Assembly: GCA_039090855.1 (NCBI GenBank)
Contig: CM076999.1
Location: forward strand, 115,381,072-115,445,071
Reading direction: 5' to 3'
Source of the DNA: Macrothele yani
Taxonomy: Eukaryota; Arthropoda; Arachnida; Araneae; Macrothelidae
Length of the DNA: 64,000 bases
The position numbers were made by a program, and so were the translations under genes. Positions 1 through 11,700 of the stretch are shown in pieces (position 1 is the stretch's first letter; each line of letters opens with the position of its first letter). The notes below the pieces were generated by a model. That model did no database searches and was not told where the DNA came from. It saw only the letters and a program-made list of their open reading frames with translations.

Positions 1-2429
1 TTGAGGATAATTGCTCCAACAAGTTTTGCAAAGCCTACAATACCATCTATAAACTCACCTGTACTGTCTGCAACCTTAGCTATATTGGCCAAAGTAAAAA
101 TCCTCTTCATCTTAGGATTAATGGTCACAGGTCTCTAGTAAACAAGTTCTCTAATTCAGGAGTGAACCCCTCCACAAACGCCAACCAGTACTCTACCTTT
201 GAATTAGAGCATTTCCATACTCATGGTTTTGACAAAGTGAAAATAGAGGTACTACATATTATTCCTGACCTCTATGCTCGGCTAGAAACTGAATCCCTTG
301 AAATTTTGCAGCATCAGTCTCTTTATCCCTATGGCCTTAATTCCACTCTATCTGACAATAAGCATAATCAGCATAAATTTTCAATTCGTGAACTCTTCTT
401 TCTTGTTAATAATAAGAGCTGCTCTAGAGGTAATAGAGGACAGAGGTTATTTCGCACATCAAGCAAAGTTGATTTTGCTAACTTGCTAAAAACTCTGGAA
501 AGCTTTAAAACTGGCACTAATTTTGTTAAAAATACTTACAAAATTCTCAAGTCCTTCAAGCACTCTGTCCTTAAATGTTTTTTCAAATTCTGGAATGAAA
601 CTGCTGACCATGTTGATAAGCATGTCTTTGCTTTGGTTCTGGACATTCTTAAACATATTCTTAAAGATAAAATTTCTCTTAAAGAATTTTCCAGTAATTT
701 TGTTACCATCAGGTTCCTAAATAAAGCCTACGATAATCTCAATGTAAGGAAGCTGTTCTACAATAATGCAATTTTTTTTCCCATCCACAGGCACCAGTCT
801 ATTGTAAGTTTTAAATATGTTAAGACCTTAGGGTCAATAGTTAAAAACTACAAACTTAACTCTTCGAGCTACATTCCTGTAATTACTTCTTGTTCTTGTG
901 ATGAACATAGAGAAACAGTTCACTATGATAAGAATTACAACCATATTATCACCGGAAACTTGAGTTATGTTGAAAATGAAAAGCTTAGGAATTTATTAGA
1001 GTATGGCTCTAAATTCAGACCTTCCTTCACAATTTCCAAAGAAAGGATTCTTGAGAGCTTCACTCAAGATGTAAATAAGTACATCGTAAAAACCAGTTTG
1101 ACGTACAATCAGCCTATTGAGGCCTTCGCAGAATGGAAATATAATATAATCAATAGCTTCACCGGTGAGTTGGCAGGTCTGGACTTTTGTTTCGACAGAA
1201 ATCTCTTTTTCTCTGGAGAAGCTAAAAGGTCACTCTCCAAACTACAAGACCAATTTATTTTTACCACTACGGATAAAGCTAGCAATAATTTTGCAATTAT
1301 CTGTAAGAAGTTCTATTTTGAATTGTTAACTATGGAACTCAATAATAGAGTAACATACGAGCCCGTAAGTTATTCTACCAAGCAGTTAGAAAATCGGTTT
1401 AAGGCATTCTTCAAGAAACTTAAAATTCCACAAACTAGAAGATATGGGCCTGAATTTCCATTTCTTTTTGCAACGGTTAAGTTTCATAAGGATCCTGTGA
1501 AGTTCAGGTTCATAGCTAGTGGAGTAAGGAGTCATAAAAAGAAAATAGATCTTGCTTTTGAAGATGTCTTAAAGAAGGTTTTGAAACACATTAGAAACTG
1601 TTCTAACTTGATGTACAGAGATTTTTGGATAATTAATAATAATGCAGAAGTAATTTCTACTATACTCAAAGTTTGTCCCCTAGATATTAATAGTTATGAT
1701 TTTGAAAACCTATATACTAATCTGCCTCTATCAGATATAATCACTACCTTTAAAGAGCTGTATGCAGAATTTAAACTTAACCAATTTGTTGATGTAGGAA
1801 CTTGGAACTCTTATCTCAATTGCTGCATAAAAAATAACCATATCTTATATAATAATACCCTCTATAAGCAAGTGAACGGTATTCCAATGGGAACATCAAC
1901 GTCCACAAATATCGCTAATCTATTCCTGTTCTTTAAGGAATATAAATTCATTAAAAATCACCCCACCTGCTCAGATAACTACCTTTACACTTTTAGATAT
2001 ATTGATGATCTGCTGTGTATCAATAATTCAGAAGTTATAGAGAGTGATTTTGATAATATCTATCCTAGCTCTCTTAACTTATGTAAAACCAACCACAGTA
2101 ATCAGGAACTTGAGTTCCTAGACTTAAGCATTAAGCTCAACAGAGGTAACCCATCTATTAGATTCTTTGATAAAAGAGTTAATTTTCCTTTCAAAGTAAT
2201 TAAATATCTACACTGGAATAATAACATTTCAACCAAAGTAATTGAGAATGTACTAATTTCTCAGGTCCTAAGAATTTCAAAAATTTGCAGCAACAATTTG
2301 GATTTCAATTACCACATTAATATACTATTAGAAAGTTTTCTAGAGAACGAAATTCCTTCTTCTTTCATCAAAAGAACTTTAAGAAAAATTATTCTGAATA
2401 ATAGAGTAAGGTTGGCAGATCTGCTTTAA
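1..2429 (+). CDS. Naiad Penelope-like element ORF, unit 1 (5' end outside window)
   Basis: The reading frame is open from base 3 to the TAA at 2427-2429. The window starts inside the region just before the GIY-YIG endonuclease, so the UGA codon and true start lie upstream. The rest matches unit 2 (see 4402-7026): endonuclease, CxC linker, RT with YIDD active site. It carries the 'RFF' variant near 2161-2166, shared only with unit 3; the other six units read 'SLF' there. No frame breaks are seen. Confidence 0.93.
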   Translation, partial: EDNCSNKFCKAYNTIYKLTCTVCNLSYIGQSKNPLHLRINGHRSLVNKFSNSGVNPSTNANQYSTFELEHFHTHGFDKVKIEVLHIIPDLYARLETESLEILQHQSLYPYGLNSTLSDNKHNQHKFSIRELFFLVNNKSCSRGNRGQRLFRTSSKVDFANLLKTLESFKTGTNFVKNTYKILKSFKHSVLKCFFKFWNETADHVDKHVFALVLDILKHILKDKISLKEFSSNFVTIRFLNKAYDNLNVRKLFYNNAIFFPIHRHQSIVSFKYVKTLGSIVKNYKLNSSSYIPVITSCSCDEHRETVHYDKNYNHIITGNLSYVENEKLRNLLEYGSKFRPSFTISKERILESFTQDVNKYIVKTSLTYNQPIEAFAEWKYNIINSFTGELAGLDFCFDRNLFFSGEAKRSLSKLQDQFIFTTTDKASNNFAIICKKFYFELLTMELNNRVTYEPVSYSTKQLENRFKAFFKKLKIPQTRRYGPEFPFLFATVKFHKDPVKFRFIASGVRSHKKKIDLAFEDVLKKVLKHIRNCSNLMYRDFWIINNNAEVISTILKVCPLDINSYDFENLYTNLPLSDIITTFKELYAEFKLNQFVDVGTWNSYLNCCIKNNHILYNNTLYKQVNGIPMGTSTSTNIANLFLFFKEYKFIKNHPTCSDNYLYTFRYIDDLLCINNSEVIESDFDNIYPSSLNLCKTNHSNQELEFLDLSIKLNRGNPSIRFFDKRVNFPFKVIKYLHWNNNISTKVIENVLISQVLRISKICSNNLDFNYHINILLESFLENEIPSSFIKRTLRKIILNNRVRLADLL

Positions 2430-2439
2430 TTTTCTACAC

Positions 2440-2504
2440 AGTTAATAATATGATTCTGACCAATCAAAGCCGTAAGGAAGTTGGCTAGAGGATGCCTATT
2501 AACT
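2440..2504 (+). promoter_or_regulatory. SECIS-like element (unit 1)
   Basis: Same sequence and fold as the element at 7037-7101, again 11 nt after the stop codon. Confidence 0.83.
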
Positions 2505-4401
2505 ACCTAAAGGAACCTTAGTGCTATGGATATGACGGTCCTATTAAAACAAAAAATTAAATAATATAAACAAAATCACAAAAAAGCTTAAAAATCTGTT
2601 TATAAAAGAAAATAAAAACAAATAAAAAAGAAAACTAGTTATTCATCACTAGGATAGCTATACTAAAAATAGTAAAACCAACATTAAAATTAATAAGATT
2701 CTGATTAATCTATAGAAGCTCACTAAGGTGATTTAATACATGCAAAGATTATTAAATAAACTGCTCGTGTATTTTATAATATTTCTCATGTATTCTGGAG
2801 AGTTAATTCTGCTCATTCTGATCATACAGATCCACAGTCTTAAGTTTATATATTTTTTTCTCTGGTTAAAATCTCCGCGCGTTGGTTTCTTGCTGTATGA
2901 GGAGGCCATCAGCCCCACCCTCACTGCCCCCCAGCGTCAAGGGAGTGGCGGAAGGGGTCAGCCATGTTTTCCTCTTGTGTGGAGAAAAGTTTTTGTCACA
3001 CAAGAGGTAAGCTCTCTTCCTTGTTTTTGGGTTCTAGGTTTTATAAGTTCAATGTTTGTACTTTATGTACCTTTTCTCTGTCGTTTTTTAGCTTTTCAGC
3101 TTTTAAGCATTGGTTTGTCTGTTAACATTTATGCGGGTTTTAACTCTTACTTTTCTTTGTAACTTTGAGCGTCTTTTGGGGTACCTAGGAACAGAAGAAG
3201 GCTAAGCTTGTTCCTTTTCTATGCGCTGCCTATGCGCTGTTTTTTCAAAGTAGTTAAGTTCTTAATAACTAATTAATTATGCACTTAAAGCACTGCTGAA
3301 ATACTTTGTACATATTGCAACTAACTGTTTAAGGTATATAACTTTCACAAAGTTTTCTTTAGTTAATTATTATCTTTAACTTATTCTCGTTTTCGTGCTG
3401 TCATAAGTTGTAGAGTAGGGGTTTTAGACTCAAGTTTTCTTTCAAAAATCTGTTCGTTATAAATTAACATTTCCTTTTTTAATTGCAATGTAAAATTTGG
3501 ATTTCTTTTGCAATGTTTTTCAGGTTTAAATTCTCTCTCAAACGAACTTGGAATTTCGTTATAGCTGAAAATCATTTCTATTTATTATGTCACTCTCACA
3601 GCTTGAGTTCTCTTTAATCTTCTTCTCTCTGTTTAATAGTAACAGATGAAGAGCATGGGTCGGGCCATGAAGGTTAATGGATGCAAGCGAAATTGTTAAC
3701 TAGTGCTAGGTCATGCTACTCTACGGAGGACATGACTTATATATATATTTTTTAAACTATTTTAGGTGGGAATGTTACTTGCATCTATGGCCTTGCAGAA
3801 ACCCATTTCCAACTAGGTCTTTGTGGAAGTGAGAAAATGCAGAGTTTTTGCTGGTCCTTGATAAAGCCAAGGCTCAGTATTCTCGACACCTTCTACATTC
3901 AGTTGTTTTATTTTATTTTTTTATCTTTTCTCCTTTTACTCACACAGGTAGATACATAACCTTTTCTATGTTGTATTAGGTGTGAGTCAAAATTATATAT
4001 GTATTTTTTTGCTTAGGTATCTTCTTTATAGAATGTGAATTCTGAATTTTCAAAACTGCTGCGTTGCGCGTTTTGATTTTCAGGTTATTTTGCACCCTTC
4101 GTTTTAAATTCTAAAATTTTTTCCTTAGTCTTCAGTTTTGCTCTTAAGTAACTAATTTCAATTTATTATTTAGCAGCTCATGCGCAAATTCTAGTTGAAA
4201 TGTTTTATTATTATTATTATTATTATTATTTTTTTTTTTTATTACTATTTTTTTCACTTGAGGTTTTTTTCATTTTCTAATTTTTCTTTTTAGTATGTTT
4301 TGGATGCAGCTTTTTGGAGTGTAGTTTATACTCGAGTTTGGTCTTTTCTTGGACTGCTTATTTCTAAAAAGTTTTTCCTAGTTGGTTTGCTCAGAATTTG
4401 T
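2505..4401 (+). other. Naiad noncoding region between ORFs (3' tail of unit 1 plus leader of unit 2)
   Basis: AT-rich DNA with no recognisable gene. It contains an 11-bp perfect hairpin (2971-2981 with 2997-3007, 15-nt loop), a TATA-like stretch (about 3735-3756), the inferred unit boundary at 4034/4035, and an (ATT)n plus T-tract in the leader (about 4204-4242). A 140-codon open frame (2740-3162) and short minus-strand frames are present but have no family signature. Equivalent regions lie between the other ORFs (for example 7102-9000, 11701-13602, 16303-18201) and after the last one (34691-36220). In a tandem array this stretch would sit where a pseudo-LTR sits in other Penelope-like elements and may hold the promoter. 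Confidence 0.7.
4204..4242 (+). repeat. (ATT)n / poly-T microsatellite in Naiad leader
   Basis: ATT triplets run into a T-tract about 160-200 bp before the ATG. The number of ATT repeats and Ts differs between units (compare 8804-8840, 13402-13441, 18003-18040, 22602-22636, 27200-27232, 31797-31830), so this is the fastest-changing site of the unit. Confidence 0.9.
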
Positions 4402-7026
4402 ATGTTTTGGCCCAAGTGTAGTTCTAAGGACGATGAAAGGATTGGAGGTCAGCTCAGATATTTTAAGTCCTCCCGCTCGGTTAGGCTAGCACCCTTTCCC
4501 ATAGTGTATGAACTCGCTGGCAAAGGTAATCTAAAGTTATGAAATGACAAACGTTGTTTGACATGTAAATCTGCAGATCCTAACCTGTATTCTTCTGTTG
4601 AGGATAATTGCTCCAACAAGTTTTGCAAAGCCTACAATACCATCTATAAACTCACCTGTACTGTCTGCAACCTTAGCTATATTGGCCAAAGTAAAAATCC
4701 TCTTCATCTTAGGATTAATGGTCACAGGTCTCTAGTAAACAAGTTCTCTAATTCAGGAGTGAACCCCTCCACAAACGCCAACCAGTACTCTACCTTTGAA
4801 TTAGAGCATTTCCATACTCATGGTTTTGACAAAGTGAAAATAGAGGTACTACATATTATTCCTGACCTCTATGCTCGGCTAGAAACTGAATCCCTTGAAA
4901 TTTTGCAGCATCAGTCTCTTTATCCCTATGGCCTTAATTCCACTCTATCTGACAATAAGCATAATCAGCATAAATTTTCAATTCGTGAACTCTTCTTTCT
5001 TGTTAATAATAAGAGCTGCTCTAGAGGTAATAGAGGACAGAGGTTATTTCGCACATCAAGCAAAGTTGATTTTGCTAACTTGCTAAAAACTCTGGAAAGC
5101 TTTAAAACTGGCACTAATTTTGTTAAAAATACTTACAAAATTCTCAAGTCCTTCAAGCACTCTGTCCTTAAATGTTTTTTCAAATTCTGGAATGAAACTG
5201 CTGACCATGTTGATAAGCATGTCTTTGCTTTGGTTCTGGACATTCTTAAACATATTCTTAAAGATAAAATTTCTCTTAAAGAATTTTCCAGTAATTTTGT
5301 TACCATCAGGTTCCTAAATAAAGCCTACGATAATCTCAATGTAAGGAAGCTGTTCTACAATAATGCAATTTTTTTTCCCATCCACAGGCACCAGTCTATT
5401 GTAAGTTTTAAATATGTTAAGACCTTAGGGTCAATAGTTAAAAACTACAAACTTAACTCTTCGAGCTACATTCCTGTAATTACTTCTTGTTCTTGTGATG
5501 AACATAGAGAAACAGTTCACTATGATAAGAATTACAACCATATTATCACCGGAAACTTGAGTTATGTTGAAAATGAAAAGCTTAGGAATTTATTAGAGTA
5601 TGGCTCTAAATTCAGACCTTCCTTCACAATTTCCAAAGAAAGGATTCTTGAGAGCTTCACTCAAGATGTAAATAAGTACATCGTAAAAACCAGTTTGACG
5701 TACAATCAGCCTATTGAGGCCTTCGCAGAATGGAAATATAATATAATCAATAGCTTCACCGGTGAGTTGGCAGGTCTGGACTTTTGTTTCGACAGAAATC
5801 TCTTTTTCTCTGGAGAAGCTAAAAGGTCACTCTCCAAACTACAAGACCAATTTATTTTTACCACTACGGATAAAGCTAGCAATAATTTTGCAATTATCTG
5901 TAAGAAGTTCTATTTTGAATTGTTAACTATGGAACTCAATAATAGAGTAACATACGAGCCCGTAAGTTATTCTACCAAGCAGTTAGAAAATCGGTTTAAG
6001 GCATTCTTCAAGAAACTTAAAATTCCACAAACTAGAAGATATGGGCCTGAATTTCCATTTCTTTTTGCAACGGTTAAGTTTCATAAGGATCCTGTGAAGT
6101 TCAGGTTCATAGCTAGTGGAGTAAGGAGTCATAAAAAGAAAATAGATCTTGCTTTTGAAGATGTCTTAAAGAAGGTTTTGAAACACATTAGAAACTGTTC
6201 TAACTTGATGTACAGAGATTTTTGGATAATTAATAATAATGCAGAAGTAATTTCTACTATACTCAAAGTTTGTCCCCTAGATATTAATAGTTATGATTTT
6301 GAAAACCTATATACTAATCTGCCTCTATCAGATATAATCACTACCTTTAAAGAGCTGTATGCAGAATTTAAACTTAACCAATTTGTTGATGTAGGAACTT
6401 GGAACTCTTATCTCAATTGCTGCATAAAAAATAACCATATCTTATATAATAATACCCTCTATAAGCAAGTGAACGGTATTCCAATGGGAACATCAACGTC
6501 CACAAATATCGCTAATCTATTCCTGTTCTTTAAGGAATATAAATTCATTAAAAATCACCCCACCTGCTCAGATAACTACCTTTACACTTTTAGATATATT
6601 GATGATCTGCTGTGTATCAATAATTCAGAAGTTATAGAGAGTGATTTTGATAATATCTATCCTAGCTCTCTTAACTTATGTAAAACCAACCACAGTAATC
6701 AGGAACTTGAGTTCCTAGACTTAAGCATTAAGCTCAACAGAGGTAACCCATCTATTAGCCTCTTTGATAAAAGAGTTAATTTTCCTTTCAAAGTAATTAA
6801 ATATCTACACTGGAATAATAACATTTCAACCAAAGTAATTGAGAATGTACTAATTTCTCAGGTCCTAAGAATTTCAAAAATTTGCAGCAACAATTTGGAT
6901 TTCAATTACCACATTAATATACTATTAGAAAGTTTTCTAGAGAACGAAATTCCTTCTTCTTTCATCAAAAGAACTTTAAGAAAAATTATTCTGAATAATA
7001 GAGTAAGGTTGGCAGATCTGCTTTAA
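4402..7026 (+). CDS. Naiad Penelope-like element ORF: GIY-YIG endonuclease + reverse transcriptase, predicted selenoprotein (unit 2)
   Basis: Reading through the single in-frame TGA at 4540-4542 as selenocysteine gives 874 residues from the first in-frame ATG (4402). Sec47 begins a U-N-D-K-R-C-L-T-C knuckle whose other positions are Cys. The GIY-YIG nuclease follows (about residues 77-182): TIYKLTC at 79-85, YIG at 93-95, catalytic Arg104, a Glu near 163, and the CCHH residues typical of Penelope endonucleases (Cys86, Cys89, His102, His108). A CxC motif (SCSC, Cys363/Cys365) links to the RT, the mark of N-terminal-EN Naiad elements. RT motifs: TTTDKASNN (488 on), KFHKDPVKFRFI (559 on), motif A SYDFENLYTNLPL (Asp632), GIPMGTSTST (692 on), FRYIDDLL (Asp734/735) and LEFLDLSIK (769 on). 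The product should nick DNA and prime reverse transcription in the nucleus. A TTG downstream of the UGA could give an EN-truncated start, but that would drop the knuckle. Confidence 0.93.
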
Positions 7027-7036
7027 TTTTCTACAC

Positions 7037-7101
7037 AGTTAATAATATGATTCTGACCAATCAAAGCCGTAAGGAAGTTGGCTAGAGGATGCCTATTAAC
7101 T
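7037..7101 (+). promoter_or_regulatory. SECIS-like element, type II (unit 2)
   Basis: Starts 11 nt after the TAA. Seen by eye: helix I of 8 bp (AGTTAATA 7037-7044 with TATTAACT 7094-7101); internal loop AT/GCC; non-Watson-Crick quartet from A-UGA-U (7047-7051) and G-GA-U (7087-7090), giving U.U, G.A, A.G and U.G; helix II of about 10 positions (7052-7061 with 7077-7086, one A.C mismatch, two G.U); then, 12 nt after AUGA, unpaired AAA (7063-7065); and a CC-GTAA-GG ministem at the apex. Order, spacing and key bases all match eukaryotic SECIS elements, which direct Sec insertion at UGA. Confidence 0.85.
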
Positions 7102-9000
7102 ACCTAAAGGAACCTTAGTGCTATGGATATGACGGTCCTATTAAAACAAAAAATTAAATAATATAAACAAAATCACAAAAAAAGCTTAAAAATCTGTTTA
7201 TAAAAGAAAATAAAAACAAATAAAAAAGAAAACTAGTTATTCATCACTAGGATAGCTATACTAAAAATAGTAAAACCAACATTAAAATTAATAAGATTCT
7301 GATTAATCTATAGAAGCTCACTAAGGTGATTTAATACATGCAAAGATTATTAAATAAACTGCTCGTGTATTTTATAATATTTCTCATGTATTCTGGAGAG
7401 TTAATTCTGCTCATTCTGATCATACAGATCCACAGTCTTAAGTTTATATATTTTTTTCTCTGGTTAAAATCTCCGCGCGTTGGTTTCTTGCTGTATGAGG
7501 AGGCCATCAGCCCCACCCTCACTGCCCCCCAGCGTCAAGGGAGTGGCGGAAGGGGTCAGCCATGTTTTCCTCTTGTGTGGAGAAAAGTTTTTGTCACACA
7601 AGAGGTAAGCTCTCTTCCTTGTTTTTGGGTTCTAGGTTTTATAAGTTCAATGTTTGTACTTTATGTACCTTTTCTCTGTCGTTTTTTAGCTTTTCAGCTT
7701 TTAAGCATTGGTTTGTCTGTTAACATTTATGCGGGTTTTAACTCTTACTTTTCTTTGTAACTTTGAGCGTCTTTTGGGGTACCTAGGAACAGAAGAAGGC
7801 TAAGCTTGTTCCTTTTCTATGCGCTGCCTATGCGCTGTTTTTTCAAAGTAGTTAAGTTCTTAATAACTAATTAATTATGCACTTAAAGCACTGCTGAAAT
7901 ACTTTGTACATATTGCAACTAACTGTTTAAGGTATATAACTTTCACAAAGTTTTCTTTAGTTAATTATTATCTTTAACTTATTCTCGTTTTCGTGCTGTC
8001 ATAAGTTGTAGAGTAGGGGGTTTTAGACTCAAGTTTTCTTTCAAAAATCTGTTCGTTATAAATTAACATTTCCTTTTTTAATTGCAATGTAAAATTTGGA
8101 TTTCTTTTGCAATGTTTTTCAGGTTTAAATTCTCTCTCAAACGAACTTGGAATTTCGTTATAGCTGAAAATCATTTCTATTTATTATGTCACTCTCACAG
8201 CTTGAGTTCTCTTTAATCTTCTTCTCTCTGTTTAATAGTAACAGATGAAGAGCATGGGTCGGGCCATGAAGGTTAATGGATGCAAGCGAAATTGTTAACT
8301 AGTGCTAGGTCATGCTACTCTACGGAGGACATGACTTATATATATATTTTTTAAACTATTTTAGGTGGGAATGTTACTTGCATCTATGGCCTTGCAGAAA
8401 CCCATTTCCAACTAGGTCTTTGTGGAAGTGAGAAAATGCAGAGTTTTTGCTGGTCCTTGATAAAGCCAAGGCTCAGTATTCTCGACACCTTCTACATTCA
8501 GTTGTTTTATTTTATTTTTTTATCTTTTCTCCTTTTACTCACACAGGTAGATACATAACCTTTTCTATGTTGTATTAGGTGTGAGTCAAAATTATATATG
8601 TATTTTTTTGCTTAGGTATCTTCTTTATAGAATGTGAATTCTGAATTTTCAAAACTGCTGCGTTGCGCGTTTTGATTTTCAGGTTATTTTGCACCCTTCG
8701 TTTTAAATTCTAAAATTTTTTCCTTAGTCTTCAGTTTTGCTCTTAAGTAACTAATTTCAATTTATTATTTAGCAGCTCATGCGCAAATTCTAGTTGAAAT
8801 GTTTTATTATTATTATTATTATTATTTTTTTTTTTTTTTTATTACTATTTTTTTCACTTGAGGTTTTTTCATTTTCTAATTTTTCTTTTTAGTATGTTTT
8901 GGATGCAGCTTTTTGGAGTGTAGTTTATACTCGAGTTTGGTCTTTTCTTGGACTGCTTATTTCTAAAAAGTTTTTCCTAGTTGGTTTGCTCAGAATTTGT

Positions 9001-11625
9001 ATGTTTTGGCCCAAGTGTAGTTCTAAGGACGATGAAAGGATTGGAGGTCAGCTCAGATATTTTAAGTCCTCCCGCTCGGTTAGGCTAGCACCCTTTCCCA
9101 TAGTGTATGAACTCGCTGGCAAAGGTAATCTAAAGTTATGAAATGACAAACGTTGTTTGACATGTAAATCTGCAGATCCTAACCTGTATTCTTCTGTTGA
9201 GGATAATTGCTCCAACAAGTTTTGCAAAGCCTACAATACCATCTATAAACTCACCTGTACTGTCTGCAACCTTAGCTATATTGGCCAAAGTAAAAATCCT
9301 CTTCATCTTAGGATTAATGGTCACAGGTCTCTAGTAAACAAGTTCTCTAATTCAGGAGTGAACCCCTCCACAAACGCCAACCAGTACTCTACCTTTGAAT
9401 TAGAGCATTTCCATACTCATGGTTTTGACAAAGTGAAAATAGAGGTACTACATATTATTCCTGACCTCTATGCTCGGCTAGAAACTGAATCCCTTGAAAT
9501 TTTGCAGCATCAGTCTCTTTATCCCTATGGCCTTAATTCCACTCTATCTGACAATAAGCATAATCAGCATAAATTTTCAATTCGTGAACTCTTCTTTCTT
9601 GTTAATAATAAGAGCTGCTCTAGAGGTAATAGAGGACAGAGGTTATTTCGCACATCAAGCAAAGTTGATTTTGCTAACTTGCTAAAAACTCTGGAAAGCT
9701 TTAAAACTGGCACTAATTTTGTTAAAAATACTTACAAAATTCTCAAGTCCTTCAAGCACTCTGTCCTTAAATGTTTTTTCAAATTCTGGAATGAAACTGC
9801 TGACCATGTTGATAAGCATGTCTTTGCTTTGGTTCTGGACATTCTTAAACATATTCTTAAAGATAAAATTTCTCTTAAAGAATTTTCCAGTAATTTTGTT
9901 ACCATCAGGTTCCTAAATAAAGCCTACGATAATCTCAATGTAAGGAAGCTGTTCTACAATAATGCAATTTTTTTTCCCATCCACAGGCACCAGTCTATTG
10001 TAAGTTTTAAATATGTTAAGACCTTAGGGTCAATAGTTAAAAACTACAAACTTAACTCTTCGAGCTACATTCCTGTAATTACTTCTTGTTCTTGTGATGA
10101 ACATAGAGAAACAGTTCACTATGATAAGAATTACAACCATATTATCACCGGAAACTTGAGTTATGTTGAAAATGAAAAGCTTAGGAATTTATTAGAGTAT
10201 GGCTCTAAATTCAGACCTTCCTTCACAATTTCCAAAGAAAGGATTCTTGAGAGCTTCACTCAAGATGTAAATAAGTACATCGTAAAAACCAGTTTGACGT
10301 ACAATCAGCCTATTGAGGCCTTCGCAGAATGGAAATATAATATAATCAATAGCTTCACCGGTGAGTTGGCAGGTCTGGACTTTTGTTTCGACAGAAATCT
10401 CTTTTTCTCTGGAGAAGCTAAAAGGTCACTCTCCAAACTACAAGACCAATTTATTTTTACCACTACGGATAAAGCTAGCAATAATTTTGCAATTATCTGT
10501 AAGAAGTTCTATTTTGAATTGTTAACTATGGAACTCAATAATAGAGTAACATACGAGCCCGTAAGTTATTCTACCAAGCAGTTAGAAAATCGGTTTAAGG
10601 CATTCTTCAAGAAACTTAAAATTCCACAAACTAGAAGATATGGGCCTGAATTTCCATTTCTTTTTGCAACGGTTAAGTTTCATAAGGATCCTGTGAAGTT
10701 CAGGTTCATAGCTAGTGGAGTAAGGAGTCATAAAAAGAAAATAGATCTTGCTTTTGAAGATGTCTTAAAGAAGGTTTTGAAACACATTAGAAACTGTTCT
10801 AACTTGATGTACAGAGATTTTTGGATAATTAATAATAATGCAGAAGTAATTTCTACTATACTCAAAGTTTGTCCCCTAGATATTAATAGTTATGATTTTG
10901 AAAACCTATATACTAATCTGCCTCTATCAGATATAATCACTACCTTTAAAGAGCTGTATGCAGAATTTAAACTTAACCAATTTGTTGATGTAGGAACTTG
11001 GAACTCTTATCTCAATTGCTGCATAAAAAATAACCATATCTTATATAATAATACCCTCTATAAGCAAGTGAACGGTATTCCAATGGGAACATCAACGTCC
11101 ACAAATATCGCTAATCTATTCCTGTTCTTTAAGGAATATAAATTCATTAAAAATCACCCCACCTGCTCAGATAACTACCTTTACACTTTTAGATATATTG
11201 ATGATCTGCTGTGTATCAATAATTCAGAAGTTATAGAGAGTGATTTTGATAATATCTATCCTAGCTCTCTTAACTTATGTAAAACCAACCACAGTAATCA
11301 GGAACTTGAGTTCCTAGACTTAAGCATTAAGCTCAACAGAGGTAACCCATCTATTAGATTCTTTGATAAAAGAGTTAATTTTCCTTTCAAAGTAATTAAA
11401 TATCTACACTGGAATAATAACATTTCAACCAAAGTAATTGAGAATGTACTAATTTCTCAGGTCCTAAGAATTTCAAAAATTTGCAGCAACAATTTGGATT
11501 TCAATTACCACATTAATATACTATTAGAAAGTTTTCTAGAGAACGAAATTCCTTCTTCTTTCATCAAAAGAACTTTAAGAAAAATTATTCTGAATAATAG
11601 AGTAAGGTTGGCAGATCTGCTTTAA
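9001..11625 (+). CDS. Naiad ORF, predicted selenoprotein (unit 3)
   Basis: Intact apart from the in-frame TGA at 9139-9141 (codon 47); 874 residues with the same domain order as unit 2. It shares with unit 1 the 'RFF' reading near 11356 instead of 'SLF'. The difference is two adjacent bases (AT versus CC), a strong marker that units 1 and 3 share history apart from units 2 and 4. Confidence 0.93.
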
Positions 11626-11635
11626 TTTTCTACAC

Positions 11636-11700
11636 AGTTAATAATATGATTCTGACCAATCAAAGCCGTAAGGAAGTTGGCTAGAGGATGCCTATTAACT
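11636..11700 (+). promoter_or_regulatory. SECIS-like element (unit 3)
   Basis: Same sequence and fold as at 7037-7101, 11 nt after the TAA at 11623-11625. Confidence 0.83.

Noticed and set aside
2740..3162. 140-codon open frame in the noncoding part of each Naiad unit (also 7338-7760, 11937-12359 and so on)
   Set aside because: No family signature, composition like the surrounding DNA, and it is broken by C-run length changes in units 6 and 8; treated as chance.
3640..3740. Possible hammerhead ribozyme in the Naiad noncoding region (AGATGAAG ... GCGAAA)
   Set aside because: The CUGAUGA core is not matched and the flanking bases pair with each other in the wrong topology; Naiads are reported to lack canonical hammerheads.
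4558..7026. Reading the Naiad ORF as starting at TTG after the UGA (822 residues)
   Set aside because: It would cut through the conserved Cys knuckle; the same frame is open upstream to an ATG, and a SECIS is present, so Sec readthrough explains more.
7974..8174. 66-codon minus-strand frame repeated in each unit
   Set aside because: No motif; its end changes with a G-run difference between units 1 and 2.
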